Shown piece after piece: positions 45,019-56,250 of a stretch of 64,000 nt of DNA. Source of the DNA: Cannabis sativa (Eukaryota > Streptophyta > Magnoliopsida > Rosales > Cannabaceae); contig NC_083610.1 of assembly GCF_029168945.1 (NCBI RefSeq), positions 77,057,580 to 77,121,579 of the forward strand. The letters run 5' to 3'. The notes under the pieces were generated by a model that did no database searches, had not been told where the DNA came from, and saw only the letters and a program-made list of their open reading frames with translations. The position numbers were made by a program, and so were the translations under genes. The first letter of the stretch is position 1, and each line of letters opens with the position of its first letter.

Positions 45019-46138
45019 TGTAACACTCTACTAGTTTAGGCGTGGTTTTGTGATTTTATATTAATTGTGCAGTTCGTTACTAATCAACAGATTTATTAAA
45101 AATTGTGTTTAATTAAAACTTTTCTTAAATTAACCTTTACTAAAAATAAAATAAACTTTACAAGTTGGGATCCCGTATTTCAAAAGTTATAACCAAAATA
45201 CAACATACTAGTACAAAATTTGTCGCCTAGCCACTAAATAAAATGCAGCCTATTGTCCCGAAGACCGAAAACTCTAGGTCTAACCGCCCCAATATGTACA
45301 ATCTTCATCCCCTCGAACTCATTGTTTTTCAGCCTTAACTTTACCCTTACCTACACACATAAACAATATCTGTGAGTTGACAAACTCAGTAAGAAAAACA
45401 TAATCATAATCATAAATATAATCCGGATCACAATTAGGCCCCTATACACCCAACTGTAACCATATCCTGCACCCTAGGCGGTACTGAGTCTTTAACGTTC
45501 ATATGACAATACTATCGACCCTAATATCAGCCTATACTCGATACTCTAGTCATACCAATGTTGTAGTGTCGATAATATCTGAGCAAAACATACATCTATC
45601 GGTATCTAATACAAATCTACGTATATTGATACCTCTATCAATGTAATCTAACATGCTTAACAAACATATATGCTAAAAATATAAACACATGTGCATATCA
45701 TTATACTAATTTTACTACGTTTTCGAATTCAAGTGTGCCGATCAACCTGAGTGGAACTGCGGCTCGACGGTTTACGGGCCCCTAAATCACAATATTTTGT
45801 AAAGCTGATAAGTGATACGCTAAATCACTTTTCACGGACTTTAAACTTAAAACTAAAGGTTTCCCTATTGATATCTAGCAAGACAAAGTCCTAAGTATCG
45901 AGGAAACATGAGAAAAACTACAAAATGGGGAACCTGCCTGAAAACGGCAGACCATTTAAGAAAAATGACAGGCCGTTTTTCTGGGTCCTGTACAAAGAAA
46001 AACGGTAGGTCGTTTCTACAGAAACAGCCTGTTGTTTTTCACTGCAGAAAAATAACAAGCCCCCAAATTGACCTAAAACCACCCCAAATCTTCCAATAAG
46101 CTGCAGAATACATATACATGTTATAATTAACCATTTAC
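45019..46138. repeat. Partial LTR of a chromodomain-type Gypsy element
   Basis: Begins TGTAACACTCTACTAGTTTAG, like the complete LTRs at 52046 and 58504 (TGTAACACCCTAACT...). It shares TAACCGCCCC..ATGTACAATCTTCAT, CTTACCTACACATAAAC and GAGTTGACAAACTCAGTAAG-type blocks and GATACGCTAAATCACTT. It is about half length; the part ending in GCGGTCTTTACA is missing. The right boundary against the antisense Gypsy piece is approximate. Confidence 0.7.
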
Positions 46139-47283
46139 CACTAAATGGTAATCATTGTAGAGTTCAATGTTCTGGGTTTCAATGGGCTTCAACTTATTTG
46201 GCCAATTATAATCCTGCAATCATTGCTTCATGTTCCGCTTCATTGTTGGATGTAGTATATTCAAATCGAAGGGCACTTTGGAGTTGATGCCCTTGCAGAG
46301 AAATTAAGATGATTTCGGCTCTAAAATCTTTCTCATTTGATGCTCTGTCAATAAAAACCTTCCACACTTCTAGTTCTGGAATGGGTTCCTCTGGATTATT
46401 ATTAATTCCAGTACATTCCACAATGAAATTTGTTAGAGCTTTGCCCTTGATTGAGACTCTAGACTGATAATGAATGTCAAATTAGCTAAGCTCCATAACT
46501 CATTTTAATAATCTTTTAGAGGACTCCAGCTTGTGTAACACTTGGCGGAGAGGGTGCTTTGTGAGTACCTTGATTGCATGGGCCTGAAAGTATAGTCTTA
46601 GCTTATGTGAGGAGATTAGTAAGCAATATGAAAGTTTCTCTATCATGGGGTATCTAGACTCAGCACCCAGTAATCTCTTGCTTACGTAATACATCAGAAG
46701 TTGTACATTTGTTTCTTCTCGCACTAATGTGGCATTGATGGAATGATTGTACACGGCCAAATACATGTATAATGGTTCTCCCTTAACCGGTTTGGACAGA
46801 ATCAGAGCCTTTTCTAAAGTTCTTTTAATTTTTGGAAGGCAACTTCGCACTTGGCTATCCACTCAAACTAGTTGCTTCCATGTAGAACATTAAAGAACAT
46901 AATACATCTGTCAATTGATTTTGAAACAAATCTGCTAAGCGCTGCAATCCTTCCAATTAAGCTTTGAACGTCTTTGTGTTTTCGAGGAAAGGTATAACCA
47001 GAAGGGCTTGGATCTTATCCGGATCATCTTCAATTCATCTAGAGTTGACAATGAATCTTAGGAATTTTCCTGAAAAAATCCCAAAGATACATTTTTTGGG
47101 ATTCAACTTCATTCTGTACTTCCAAATAATAGAAAAAGTCTTTACTAAATTATTACTATACTCTTTGGATGTCTTTGACTTAACTAGTATGTTATCCACG
47201 TAGACTTCTATATTTTTCCTTAAAATATCTTTATACATTTTATTCAATATGTCTATATATTGCTCTGGCATTTTTGAGCCCAA
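46139..47283 (-). pseudogene. Gypsy RT and RNase H fragments, minus strand
   Basis: Minus strand: 47283-47035 gives RT C-terminal half (YVDNILVKS, LNPKKCIFGIFSGKFL). Then 46862-46500 gives the RT-linked RNase H (EALILSKPVKGEPLYMYLAV, MYYVSKRLLGAESRYP), then 46421-46206 the second RNase H (WKVFIDRASN, TSNNEAEHEAMIAGL). The extra RNase H is typical of Tat-type Gypsy elements. The RT active site has YVDN instead of YVDD. Confidence 0.8.
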
Positions 47284-47322
47284 AAAATATTACGATATAG
47301 TAGTAGTACACACCTTTGTCTG

Positions 47323-47371
47323 TTTATTTATTTTTCACATATTTTTCGTAAATATGTGAAAAATAAATAAA
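47323..47371. repeat. Perfect 22-bp inverted repeat with 5-nt loop
   Basis: TTTATTTATTTTTCACATATTT (47323-47344), loop TTCGT, then its exact reverse complement to 47371. It lies about 40 bp outside the end of the antisense RT fragment. Confidence 0.95.
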
Positions 47372-47504
47372 GTTTATTTTTATATGGCATAAATAAATAA
47401 TACAAAAATATATGAAATTAAAAAATATCAAAGTTTATAATATAGAAATCTAAAAAAAAGACCATAAATAAATTTCATAAAATTTTTAATAACAAATATC
47501 GCCA

Positions 47505-47700
47505 AAAAATTGTTGGAGAAGACATCGGCACCAGAAAAGTCCCAAGAAAAGTCATCAGTACCGGAAAAATCATTGAAAATTATTGGTACTGAAAAAGTTA
47601 TCGAAAAATTCACTGTCGCCGAAAAAGTCATCAATGCCAAAAAAATTGTTGAAAAAGTCAACGAAGTAGTGTCATCGTCAAAAAAATCACCGAAGTTAGA
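47505..47700. repeat. Minisatellite with coding-like periodicity
   Basis: Degenerate tandem units around GAAAAGTCATCAGTACCG / GAAAAAGTTATCG, 18 bp or multiples. On the plus strand a 69-codon frame reads repeated EKS/EKV units (SAPEKSQEKSSVPEKS). On the minus strand it reads DFSGTDDFS units. Both are probably by-products of the DNA repeat. Confidence 0.6.
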
Positions 47701-47719
47701 TGTTTTAAATATAAATTAA

Positions 47720-48336
47720 AATAGAATCGGCTCTATAACATAATGAATAAAAATAAGTAACACGCAATAACTCAAACCGGCTATAATTAAAATAGAACCA
47801 GTTTTATAACATAATGAATAAAAACAAATTACACATAATAACACAAACCGGTTATAATTAAAATAAAATTAATTTTATAACATAATGAATACAAACAAAT
47901 AATATGCAATAACTCACACTGTTTATAATTGAAAAAATAAAGAGGAAATTAATTCCTAAAACACTAAAACATAGATTAAAAATAATCCACAACAAAATGA
48001 GTAAAAATAAATAGCACATAATACCTCATAAATCGGTTCTGATTAAAAAAAAGTGGGGATCAATTTTAAAAATATTGAGACATAAATCTAAACAGAGCCG
48101 GTTCCATAACAAAATAAGAAAATAAATAACATACAATAACTCAAAATATAAGATAAAGAAACTGGTTTTATTTATCAACTAGTTAAAAATGTAAAACAAA
48201 AAAATCAGTTTCATAAAACAACTAAGATAAAAATTTACACACAAGAACTAGTTAAATAAAATAAATAAATCAAAAAAATAGTTTCTTGAATTAACCAAAA
48301 CAAAAATCAATTCCTGAAATAACTAAATTAAAAACT
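47720..48336. repeat. Tandem array with ACCGGTTATAATTAAAATAG units, left part
   Basis: Units of about 80-90 bp each contain AATAGAAYCGGTTYTATAACA, ATAATGAATAAAAACAAAT and CACAATAACTCAAACCGG-type blocks; they drift rightward. The same array resumes at 50202 after an inserted solo LTR. Confidence 0.75.
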
Positions 48337-50201
48337 TGTAATGCCCGTATTAAAAAAATTGCTAATTCAAGAAAATCTTATTAGATTATATTAATATAAC
48401 TTCGTAAATCGGGATGCCAAGTTTTAAAAAAAATGCTATTGAAAATACATGTATTATATATAAAGTTACATAATAATAATAATAATTTTTTTACAACCAT
48501 TAGGCAACATCAAAATATAATCCAAAATACAGTGTAACGGAAACCCTGCAGGTTGCACTGCCGCGATATGTACAATCCTTGCCTAGGCCCAACTCACTGC
48601 TCCTCCAGCTTTGCTTTACCCTTACCTACACAAGGTAGCAAACTGATGAGTCAACCGACTCAGTAAGATATGCACAGATATGTATATGAGTAATGCAATA
48701 CCAGCTTTATGTTTAAGCCGTCCTGAGTTCAATTACGAAACTCATCAATTAGTTAAGAACACTCTCAATGGAAGTACGACCACTGTACCGTATGCACTAG
48801 AGTACCAACTCTGTACTCGTGTTGTTAAGGCCATTATTATACTTCCAAGAGTTACTAAGTGTTGTACCACATGCACTCCGCACCCCCGGTCCTCGTGTTG
48901 GTAACACTATAACTACCCTAAATACTCTACATTGTACTAATACCCTTAAAACTACATCTTTATTAGTGTTAGTAGTGCAAGCAACCAATAACATGTATTT
49001 ATTCACATATATATATATATATACTTTATGCTATTTTACATTGTTCTAGATTCAAGCGTGCCAGTCGACTTGAATGTCTCGAGATGAATGGAGGTCCTAA
49101 GTCACATTACATAATTGGGTAAATAACTCGAATAAACTTTTCCGAAACCCTAACTTATAACCAAGGGTAATCTTAATGACACACATAACATACAACTACC
49201 CTAAATATCAGGGAAAACCAAACTAAACTCAAAAAATAACATAGATTGGACAATTTGCAATTTTTGGGGGTCCTACTTGTAAACCGGTTAACTGGTTTTA
49301 CAGACCTTATAAAATCAGTCGACCGGTTTGCACCAGCAAATCCTAAAAATTGCACAAGTTAGCCTAAACTTTCCCAAATGCAATCAAACTTTCCAGAACA
49401 CCTGCATACATATTCTAAGGCAGTTACCACACCAAAACAACAATAAAAACACAGTAAAATTTAACATGCCATTGTTGAGCTCAACCTCAAAATAGACAAC
49501 CACAACAATACAAACAACCCTAAATCATCAATCGAAACCTACTGAACACAACCCTAATTAGGATTTCTCAACCGAACTAAAATCCCTAAAGTAATCCAAA
49601 CTTTAAAAATAACATGGATAGGGTTTCTAGGGTCTTACCTTTACTTGCTACACTTCAAAATCAAGCTGAGTTTCCACAAAAGAAAGATGCAAAACACCAG
49701 TTCCCCCATCCTCTAGGCTTGTTCGGAAATGGCAAGAAGAAGAATAGGAAAATTCTACGTTTTTCCTAATTTCCATAATTTTTGCTTTTAACAGAATTAT
49801 CTAATAAAAAGATAATAAATAACCTATACAAACCAAAGAAGACAATTGTCAAACAATGGTGAAGACACCTATCCAAAGAAGAAAAATTACCAAACTACCC
49901 TTACCTCTAAACCTAACTCAATAAACGGTTTAGGGGTAAAATGGTCCAATACCACAACCCCGCCAACACTCACTATTGAGCCTACAAAACATTTTTCCAT
50001 AACAAAAAAGCTCTATGTTTACCCATGTGACTAAAATATCCTCCGTTGCATTTTCCATCGCCACCAAGCTAAAATCACAAGAATAGGATATTTTGCAATA
50101 AATATAAATATTCGCATATATTCATCAATAATGATAGGATTAATAATAAAATTAGTATTTATAATCTCACTAATCCCTATCTAAATCATGCGGTCATTAT
50201 A
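48337..50201. repeat. Solo LTR of a chromodomain-type Gypsy, divergent
   Basis: Begins TGTAATGCCCGTATT and ends GCGGTCATTATA, matching in position and style the TGTAACACCC...GCGGTCTTTACA ends of the LTRs at 52046 and 58504. It shares CCGCGATATGTACAATCCTT, TTTACCCTTACCTACACA and GAGTCAACCGACTCAGTAAG blocks. Flanks are AAACT (48332-48336) and AAACC (50202-50206), a target duplication with one change. No internal domain follows. Confidence 0.75.
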
Positions 50202-50625
50202 AAACCAGTTCCTTAAATTAATTAATCAAAAACTGATTTCTAAAATAAATAATTCAGGAACCGTTTTCTGAAATGACTAAATAAAAAACCAAATGAGACA
50301 TTAATTAAAATAGAATCCGTTCTACAACAAAATGACTAAAAACAAATAACACACAATAGCTCAAAAATCAGTTATAATTGAAAAAAAGAGGAAATTAGTT
50401 TCACAAATATTAATACATAGATTAAAATAGATTCGGTTCTATAACAATATTACTAAAACAAATAACACACAATAACTCAGAAATTAGTTATAATAAAAAA
50501 AAAAGAGGAATCAGTTCTAAAAACACTAATACATAAATTAAAATAGAACCGATTTCACAACAAATAAATAAAAATAAATGACAAACAATAACTTAAAAAC
50601 CAATTATGATCAAATATCTCTTTGT
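50202..50625. repeat. Tandem array, right part
   Basis: Continues the unit of 47720-48336: AATTAAAATAGAATCCGTTC, AAAACAAATAACACACAATA and AGAGGAAATTAGTT recur three times at about 130-bp intervals. Confidence 0.75.
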
Positions 50626-50689
50626 TACACACTACTAACTCATCATTATTATCACAATCAAAAAAATATATTCAACAACTGTTGTATTT

Positions 50690-50990
50690 TTTGCTCCCCA
50701 TTCCAACCACTGTTTGATTGCTTTTAAACATCCATCACTCACATGGAAAACAAAAAACACATAGTCTTTACTCTCTCTGTGTGAGCCACACAAGACATGA
50801 CACAATTTTCATCCTGGACCATCCTTAATATAAATAGTCTTTCTTTTAGCCTCAATCTATCAATGACAGTAAGCCACAAAATATACCTGTGTTTTGGGAT
50901 TGAAAGCCCGTTCCAAATACCTCCTTGCCAAGGTTGTATCTGAATAGTTGGGCATAATGCCTCATAAACTTCTTCGATCCAATAGCTCTA
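50690..50990 (-). pseudogene. LINE fragment (RT-linked zinc-binding domain)
   Basis: On the minus strand one frame reads YILWLTVIDRLRLKERLF then MVQDENCVMSCVAHTERV, the W.....L.T.DRL...C..C...E pattern of the zf-RVT domain at the 3' end of plant LINE RT proteins. Another frame just upstream gives LGKEVFGTGF. It is isolated, with no adjacent RT core or poly(A) tail. Confidence 0.55.
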
Positions 50991-51479
50991 TTTTTTTATA
51001 TATATACTTAAACATTAAAAATTTATTAAAAAATGAGAGAATTAAAGAAAGAATAATTAAAAGTGTTTGGAGTGATTTTAAAGTATCATGTCACCACTTT
51101 ATATGTCTATAGATTGTTTTTTTTTTAAAAAAAAAAACTTCTAAAACTAGCAATTTGTTTCCAGTTAATTTTTTAAAAATATTTGTATTATAGAATATTT
51201 GTACACGTACAAACAAAAAAAATGAAATTAACGTGAAAACCACATGAATTTCTTCAAAGAAAGAAACACGAATTGGGCACAGCTTATCACCTGTGGAGAT
51301 TCAATAACATAACATGGGAGAGGAACTGACTGTGTTTTGGAAAGAGGCTGAAGAGAAGAAGTTTAAGAATATAGTGAGGTAAAATCCTCCCTCTCTTCAG
51401 AAGTGCTTCTGGAATGAAATTTGTAAGAACTTTCCAAGTATGAGAAAGACAGATTTAGAATTAACAGTCAAGGAAAGCC
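50991..51479. other. Stretch without a recognised gene
   Basis: AT-rich DNA, then about 250 bp of mixed sequence with no domain. The left boundary of the following Gypsy element lies somewhere here. Confidence 0.4.
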
Positions 51480-52045
51480 GAGAAAGCCAGAGACAGTCGT
51501 TGGACAGACCATCAGCTTTGTCAATGACGAAGCCACAAATTTGCTCCACCCTCACCATGATGCCTTAGTCATTTCATTATATATTGCAAACTGATTTATT
51601 AAACATGTATTGATCGATAATGAGAGTTCAGCTAACATTTTATTTCTCAATGCTCTCAGGGATATGAAAGTTGACGAGTCAACAATCACCCGCAAATCCA
51701 CAGTCTTAATCGGGTTCAGTGGTGAGTAGAAGCACTCGATTAGAGAGGTCAACTTGCATGTTTGGGCAGAATGGGTAAACCTCCAAACCAAGTTCATCGT
51801 TGTTGACTGTCCTTCTTCATACAATGCCATCCTTGGCCGACCATGGATCCATGAGATGAAAGCTGTGCCATCCTATACCACCAGGTTATCAAATTTCCTA
51901 CACCATGGGAAATATATCAGGGGCACAAAGAGCAGCACGAGAGTGTTATCAGAGCACCCTAAAAGAAAAACAATCAACCTTATAGCAACTACAACAATCA
52001 AATGCAATGATTGATCCAGATGAGCCTAACATGGAGGAACTAGAC
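51480..52045 (+). pseudogene. Tat-type Gypsy protease
   Basis: About 51503-51660 reads NDEATNLLHPHHDALVI, a stop, then VLIDNESSANILFLNAL, the aspartic-protease active site with D-N-E-S-S in place of D-N-G-S-S. The frame 51754-52014 continues KFIVVDCPSSYNAILGRPW, the conserved second half. It is cut at 52045 by a solo LTR and resumes at 54428. The Gly-to-Glu change and stops indicate inactivity. Confidence 0.8.
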
Positions 52046-54427
52046 TGTAACACCCTAACTAACATAGGCGTATTACGTGATTTTTAAACATGTTGTGCAG
52101 CTCGTTGCTAATCAACGAGGTTTATGGAAAACGTGATTAATTAAAATTTTTGCTTTTTAATTAAACTTGTAAAATATAATTACAAAAGACTCGGGATCCC
52201 GATTATAAAATCATTTACAAAAGTTAACTGTTTATACAAAATAATTGTCGCCTAGCGACTAGTTACAAAAATCAGCCTTGCTGTCCCGAGGATCGTACGC
52301 TCCAGGCCTAACCGCCCCGACATGTACAACCTTCATAAGCTCGCTCACGGTCCATCAGCTCTAGCCTTGCCTTTACCTACACATAAACGTAGAACTGTGA
52401 GTCGACAGACTCAGTAAGAAAAGCATAATAATATTCATACATAATCCCGGTCATGATCAGACGCCCATACCCCTAATCATAACCCTAACTGCCGTGTCCA
52501 ACACGATACTGAGTCCCACTACTGCCGTGTCCAACACGGTACTGAGTTCTGAACGTTCATAGGGACGGTACTATTGACAAGTAACAGCCTGATCAGTCGA
52601 ACCGGTCATACTCCGGCTGCTGGTCATACTCCAGCCTGTACCGACGTGTTACAATATCCACCTGATCGGTCGAACCGGTCATACTCCGGCTGCTGGTCAT
52701 ACTCTAGCTTGTACCGACGGGATACGTCAATAGTACGGAGCCACCAACCTAAGTGTCAGCCTGATCGGTCGAACCGGTCATACTCCGGCTGCTGGTCATA
52801 CTCCAGCCTGTACCGACGTGACACAGTATCCGCCTGATCGGTCGAACCGGTCATACTCCGGCTGCTGGTCATACTCCAGCCTGTACCGACGGGATACGGT
52901 TGGAAGCCAACATACATAACTAATGTAATCTAACAGGCTTCCTACATGCACGCTAAACATGTAATCTACATATGCATACTGTTATACTAATCTTACCTGG
53001 ATTCTGAATTTAGGTGTGCCGGTCAACCTGACTGGAACTATCTGCGCGGCAGATTACAGGCTCCTAAACCATAAAAATCACAACACTATAAGTGACACGC
53101 TAAATCACTTCCCGGGGACCTAAACTAGGAACTAAAAGTTTCCCTATCGATAAAAAGCATGGCAATACCCCCTAAAACATAAAATCGAGGAAATCTAGGG
53201 TTTCAGAATTTTCCCCAACCGGTAGACCGTTTGCCCAACCGGAATTCCGGTTCTGGGAAAATTCAGAACCCCATCCGGAATTCCGGATGCACAACCGGAA
53301 TTCCGGTTCCTCGCAGGCAGCAAACACAAAAATCCATATCTTGCTCAAATCAACTCCAAATCAAATGAAACCTTCCAGACCTGTTCTATATATCCCCTAG
53401 AACATTTCTAAAGCTTCAAAACCACCCAGAAAGCACAATAGCAAAAATCACCATTAAAGCTCAAGCTTTGAGTTCTAAACTCAAACTTGAGTAAACCTAG
53501 CTAACATGCAATCAAACTAGCTTAAATCCACTTAATCATGCATCATTAAACCTCTGAAAACAATAACAAACATCTACAGCAAGCAATTAACAGATTCACA
53601 CATTTCTTTAAAAAAATCAAAGCTTTTGAACAAAATCTCATAAACTTGAACCAAGTAACTAGCATGCATGAAACCTACTTAATTCCATTCAATTCAAGCA
53701 TAGAAAATCATAGAAAACAACCTAAAACTACAGCAGCAACAAACTCCAAATCATCATGCATTTACTCATCTTTTTCATAAAAATTCAAGAAAACAAGGTA
53801 AGAAGACTAGACAAAGGAATACCTCTTCAAAGATCACCCAAAAATTGCTGAAAATTACTAGATTCACAAGAAAAAATCTCATTTTCCTTGCTGCACAATG
53901 AAGCCGAAATGGAGAGGAAAAGAGAGAGAGAGCTTTTCCAATTTCTATTTTTTTTTAAACTTGTAATTTTTGTAAAGTGAAAATGAATAACATGCACAAC
54001 TTACTCTTTGTTTCAACCAACATTTAATATCAAATAACATATAATTCCACTAATAAAAACACTAGAAGACAAAATACTAATGGGGCAAAAAGACCATTTT
54101 GCCCCTCCACACTAAAACCACATAAATAACACTAAAGGGGTATTTTTGGGAAATTCTAAATTCCCGGCCATTCCCGACATTCCCAATGTCTAAATAAACC
54201 GTCCCAAACTACTAACATACTAAGTTGTGATTTCTACTGAGCCAAACACCGAGTTCCAAAATACTGGGCACCGGAATGCAAAATTATGCAAACTACTACA
54301 TGACATAAAAATGCATCTCTGAATTCAATAATAATAGTATAATAAATTATTTAAATAGCTATAAATAATTTTCATAATTAATCATGATTAACTGCTAATT
54401 TCCAAATTAAACTAAGCGGTCTTTACA
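52046..54427. repeat. Solo LTR of a chromodomain-type Gypsy, inserted in the Tat-type element
   Basis: 2382 bp, TGTAACACCCTAACT to GCGGTCTTTACA, flanked by the perfect 5-bp duplication TAGAC (52041-52045, 54428-54432). No internal domain is present, so recombination between two LTRs removed it. By comparison with the element at 58504 its coding orientation would be minus. It carries a four-unit tandem repeat at 52585-52900 and matches 58504-60837 along its length. Confidence 0.95.
52585..52900. repeat. Four tandem 73-bp units inside the solo LTR
   Basis: Units begin at about 52585, 52658, 52757 and 52830 with CCTGATCGGTCGAACCGGTC, then CATACTCCGGCTGCTGGTC and CCTGTACCGACG. Units two and three are separated by about 27 extra bp. 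The corresponding repeat in the LTR at 58504 has a different first third. Confidence 0.9.
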
Positions 54428-56250
54428 TAGACGAAGTGAGCATTAGTAAGGAATTCCGGGAGCACAAAGTACAAATTGGGGCCAAGCTCACACCAAAACT
54501 TTGAGCAAAGTTGATCGAATTTCTCATTAGCCATCATGACAGCTTTGCTTGGTCTCACAAAGATATGACAGGTATAGACCCTAACACTATTATGCATAAG
54601 TTGCAGGTAGACCCCAATTTCCCTCCAGTGAAGCAGAAAAGAAGAAAGTTTGCGCCCGAAAGCAACAAAGTGATCAATGAAGAAATTCAAAAGCTCATCG
54701 ACATTGGATCAGTCAGAAATGTCAACTATCCAGAATGGCTGGCCAATGTAGTTGTTGTCCGAAAAAAGAATGGAAAGTGGAGGATTTGTATCGATTTCAC
54801 AGACCTCAACAAGGCGTGCCCCAAAGATTCATTCCCGCTCCCTTACATCGACATGCTTGTTGATGCTACGGCTGGGAAGGAGCTCCTTAGCTTCATGGAT
54901 GCATTTTCTGGGTACAACCAGATCCTTATGCACCCAGATGATCAAGAGAAGACATCATTCATCAAAGAACGAGGGACCTTCTGTAACAAGGTCATGCTGT
55001 TTGGACTAAAGAACGCCGGTGCAACATATCAGAGATTGGTAAATCAAATGTTCGCAGACATGCTAGGGAAGTCAATGGAAGTATATATCGATGACATGCT
55101 CATCAAATCGCTAGGAGCAGCAGACCACCTCAATCATCTCGAATAGTCATTCTAGGTACTTGAAAAATATAATATGAAACTCAACCCTGCCAAAAGTTCT
55201 TTTGTTGTTTCCTCAGGTAAATTTCAAGGATACCTGGTGACAAAGTGAGGAGTTGAAGCAAACCTAGATCAAATACGCTCCATACAAAACATTCAATCAC
55301 CAAAATCAATCAAGGACGTCCAACGCCTTATTGAGAGGATAGCAGCACTCAACCGTTTTATTTCAAAATCTTCTAAACGTTGTCACTTGTTCTTCTTAAC
55401 AATGAGAAAAATGAAGGTCTTTGAGTGGACAAAGGAATGTGAAGATGCACTTAGACAACTTAAAGAATATCTTGCATCACCACCACTCTTAGCGAAACCT
55501 AAAGATGGAGAAGCACTCTACATATACCTAGCAGTCTTTGAAACAATAGTCGGGGATGTGCTAATCAGAAAAGAGGAAGGAAGGCAACAACCTGTCTATT
55601 ATGTCTCAAAGACTCTTCTAGATGCAGAAACAAGATACAGCCAACTTGAGAAACTACACTAGCACTTATCACAGCAGGACGCAAACTCAGGCCATATTTT
55701 CAATGCCCCCCTATTATTGTGTTGACACAATATCCACTTCGTAGCATCCTACACAAGCCAGAGCTTTTAGGAAGACTCACCAAGTGAGTAATAGAACTCA
55801 GTGAATATGACATTACATTCCAACCAAGGACAGCGATCAAATCTCAGGTATTAGCTGACTTTATTGCTGACTTTTCCAGTGACATGTAGGTACAAGCAGA
55901 AAAAGAGTTATTGTGCTTGAAAGAGCAATTTGACTCTAAGTGGAGGTTATCAGTAGATGGCTCAAGAAACAGCAGAAGATGTGGCTTAGGCATTGTTCTC
56001 ACCTCACCCCAAGGAGATGTCATTCAACGAGCAATCAAGTGTGACTTCAAGGCAACGAATAATAAAACGGAGTACGAAGCACTCCTTGCTGGGCTTGACC
56101 TCGCCAAAGAGATGAATATCAAATCTCTTGAGATTACATCAGATTCCCAACTCATAGTCAACCAATTCAATGGCACATACCAGGCCAAGGACTTAAAGAT
56201 GGTGACGTACCTCCAAGCTGTTAAAGAAAGACTGTTGAGCTTTACTAAAA
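54428..56250 (+). pseudogene. Tat-type Gypsy reverse transcriptase and two RNase H domains
   Basis: Open frame 54511-55146 holds an almost full RT (PEWLANVVVVRKKNGKWRIC, FTDLNKACPKDSFPLP, MDAFSGYNQI, YIDDMLIKS) with both catalytic Asp present. It stops at 55146, then continues in pieces: LNPAKSSFVVSSGKFQGYL, EALYIYLAVFETIVGDVLI, YYVSKTLLDAETRY (first RNase H, to 55662), and 55911-56250 WRLSVDGSRNS...NNKTEYEALLAGL...ITSDSQLIVNQ (second RNase H, typical of the Tat group). At 56250 it is interrupted by a Mutator-like element. Confidence 0.88.
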
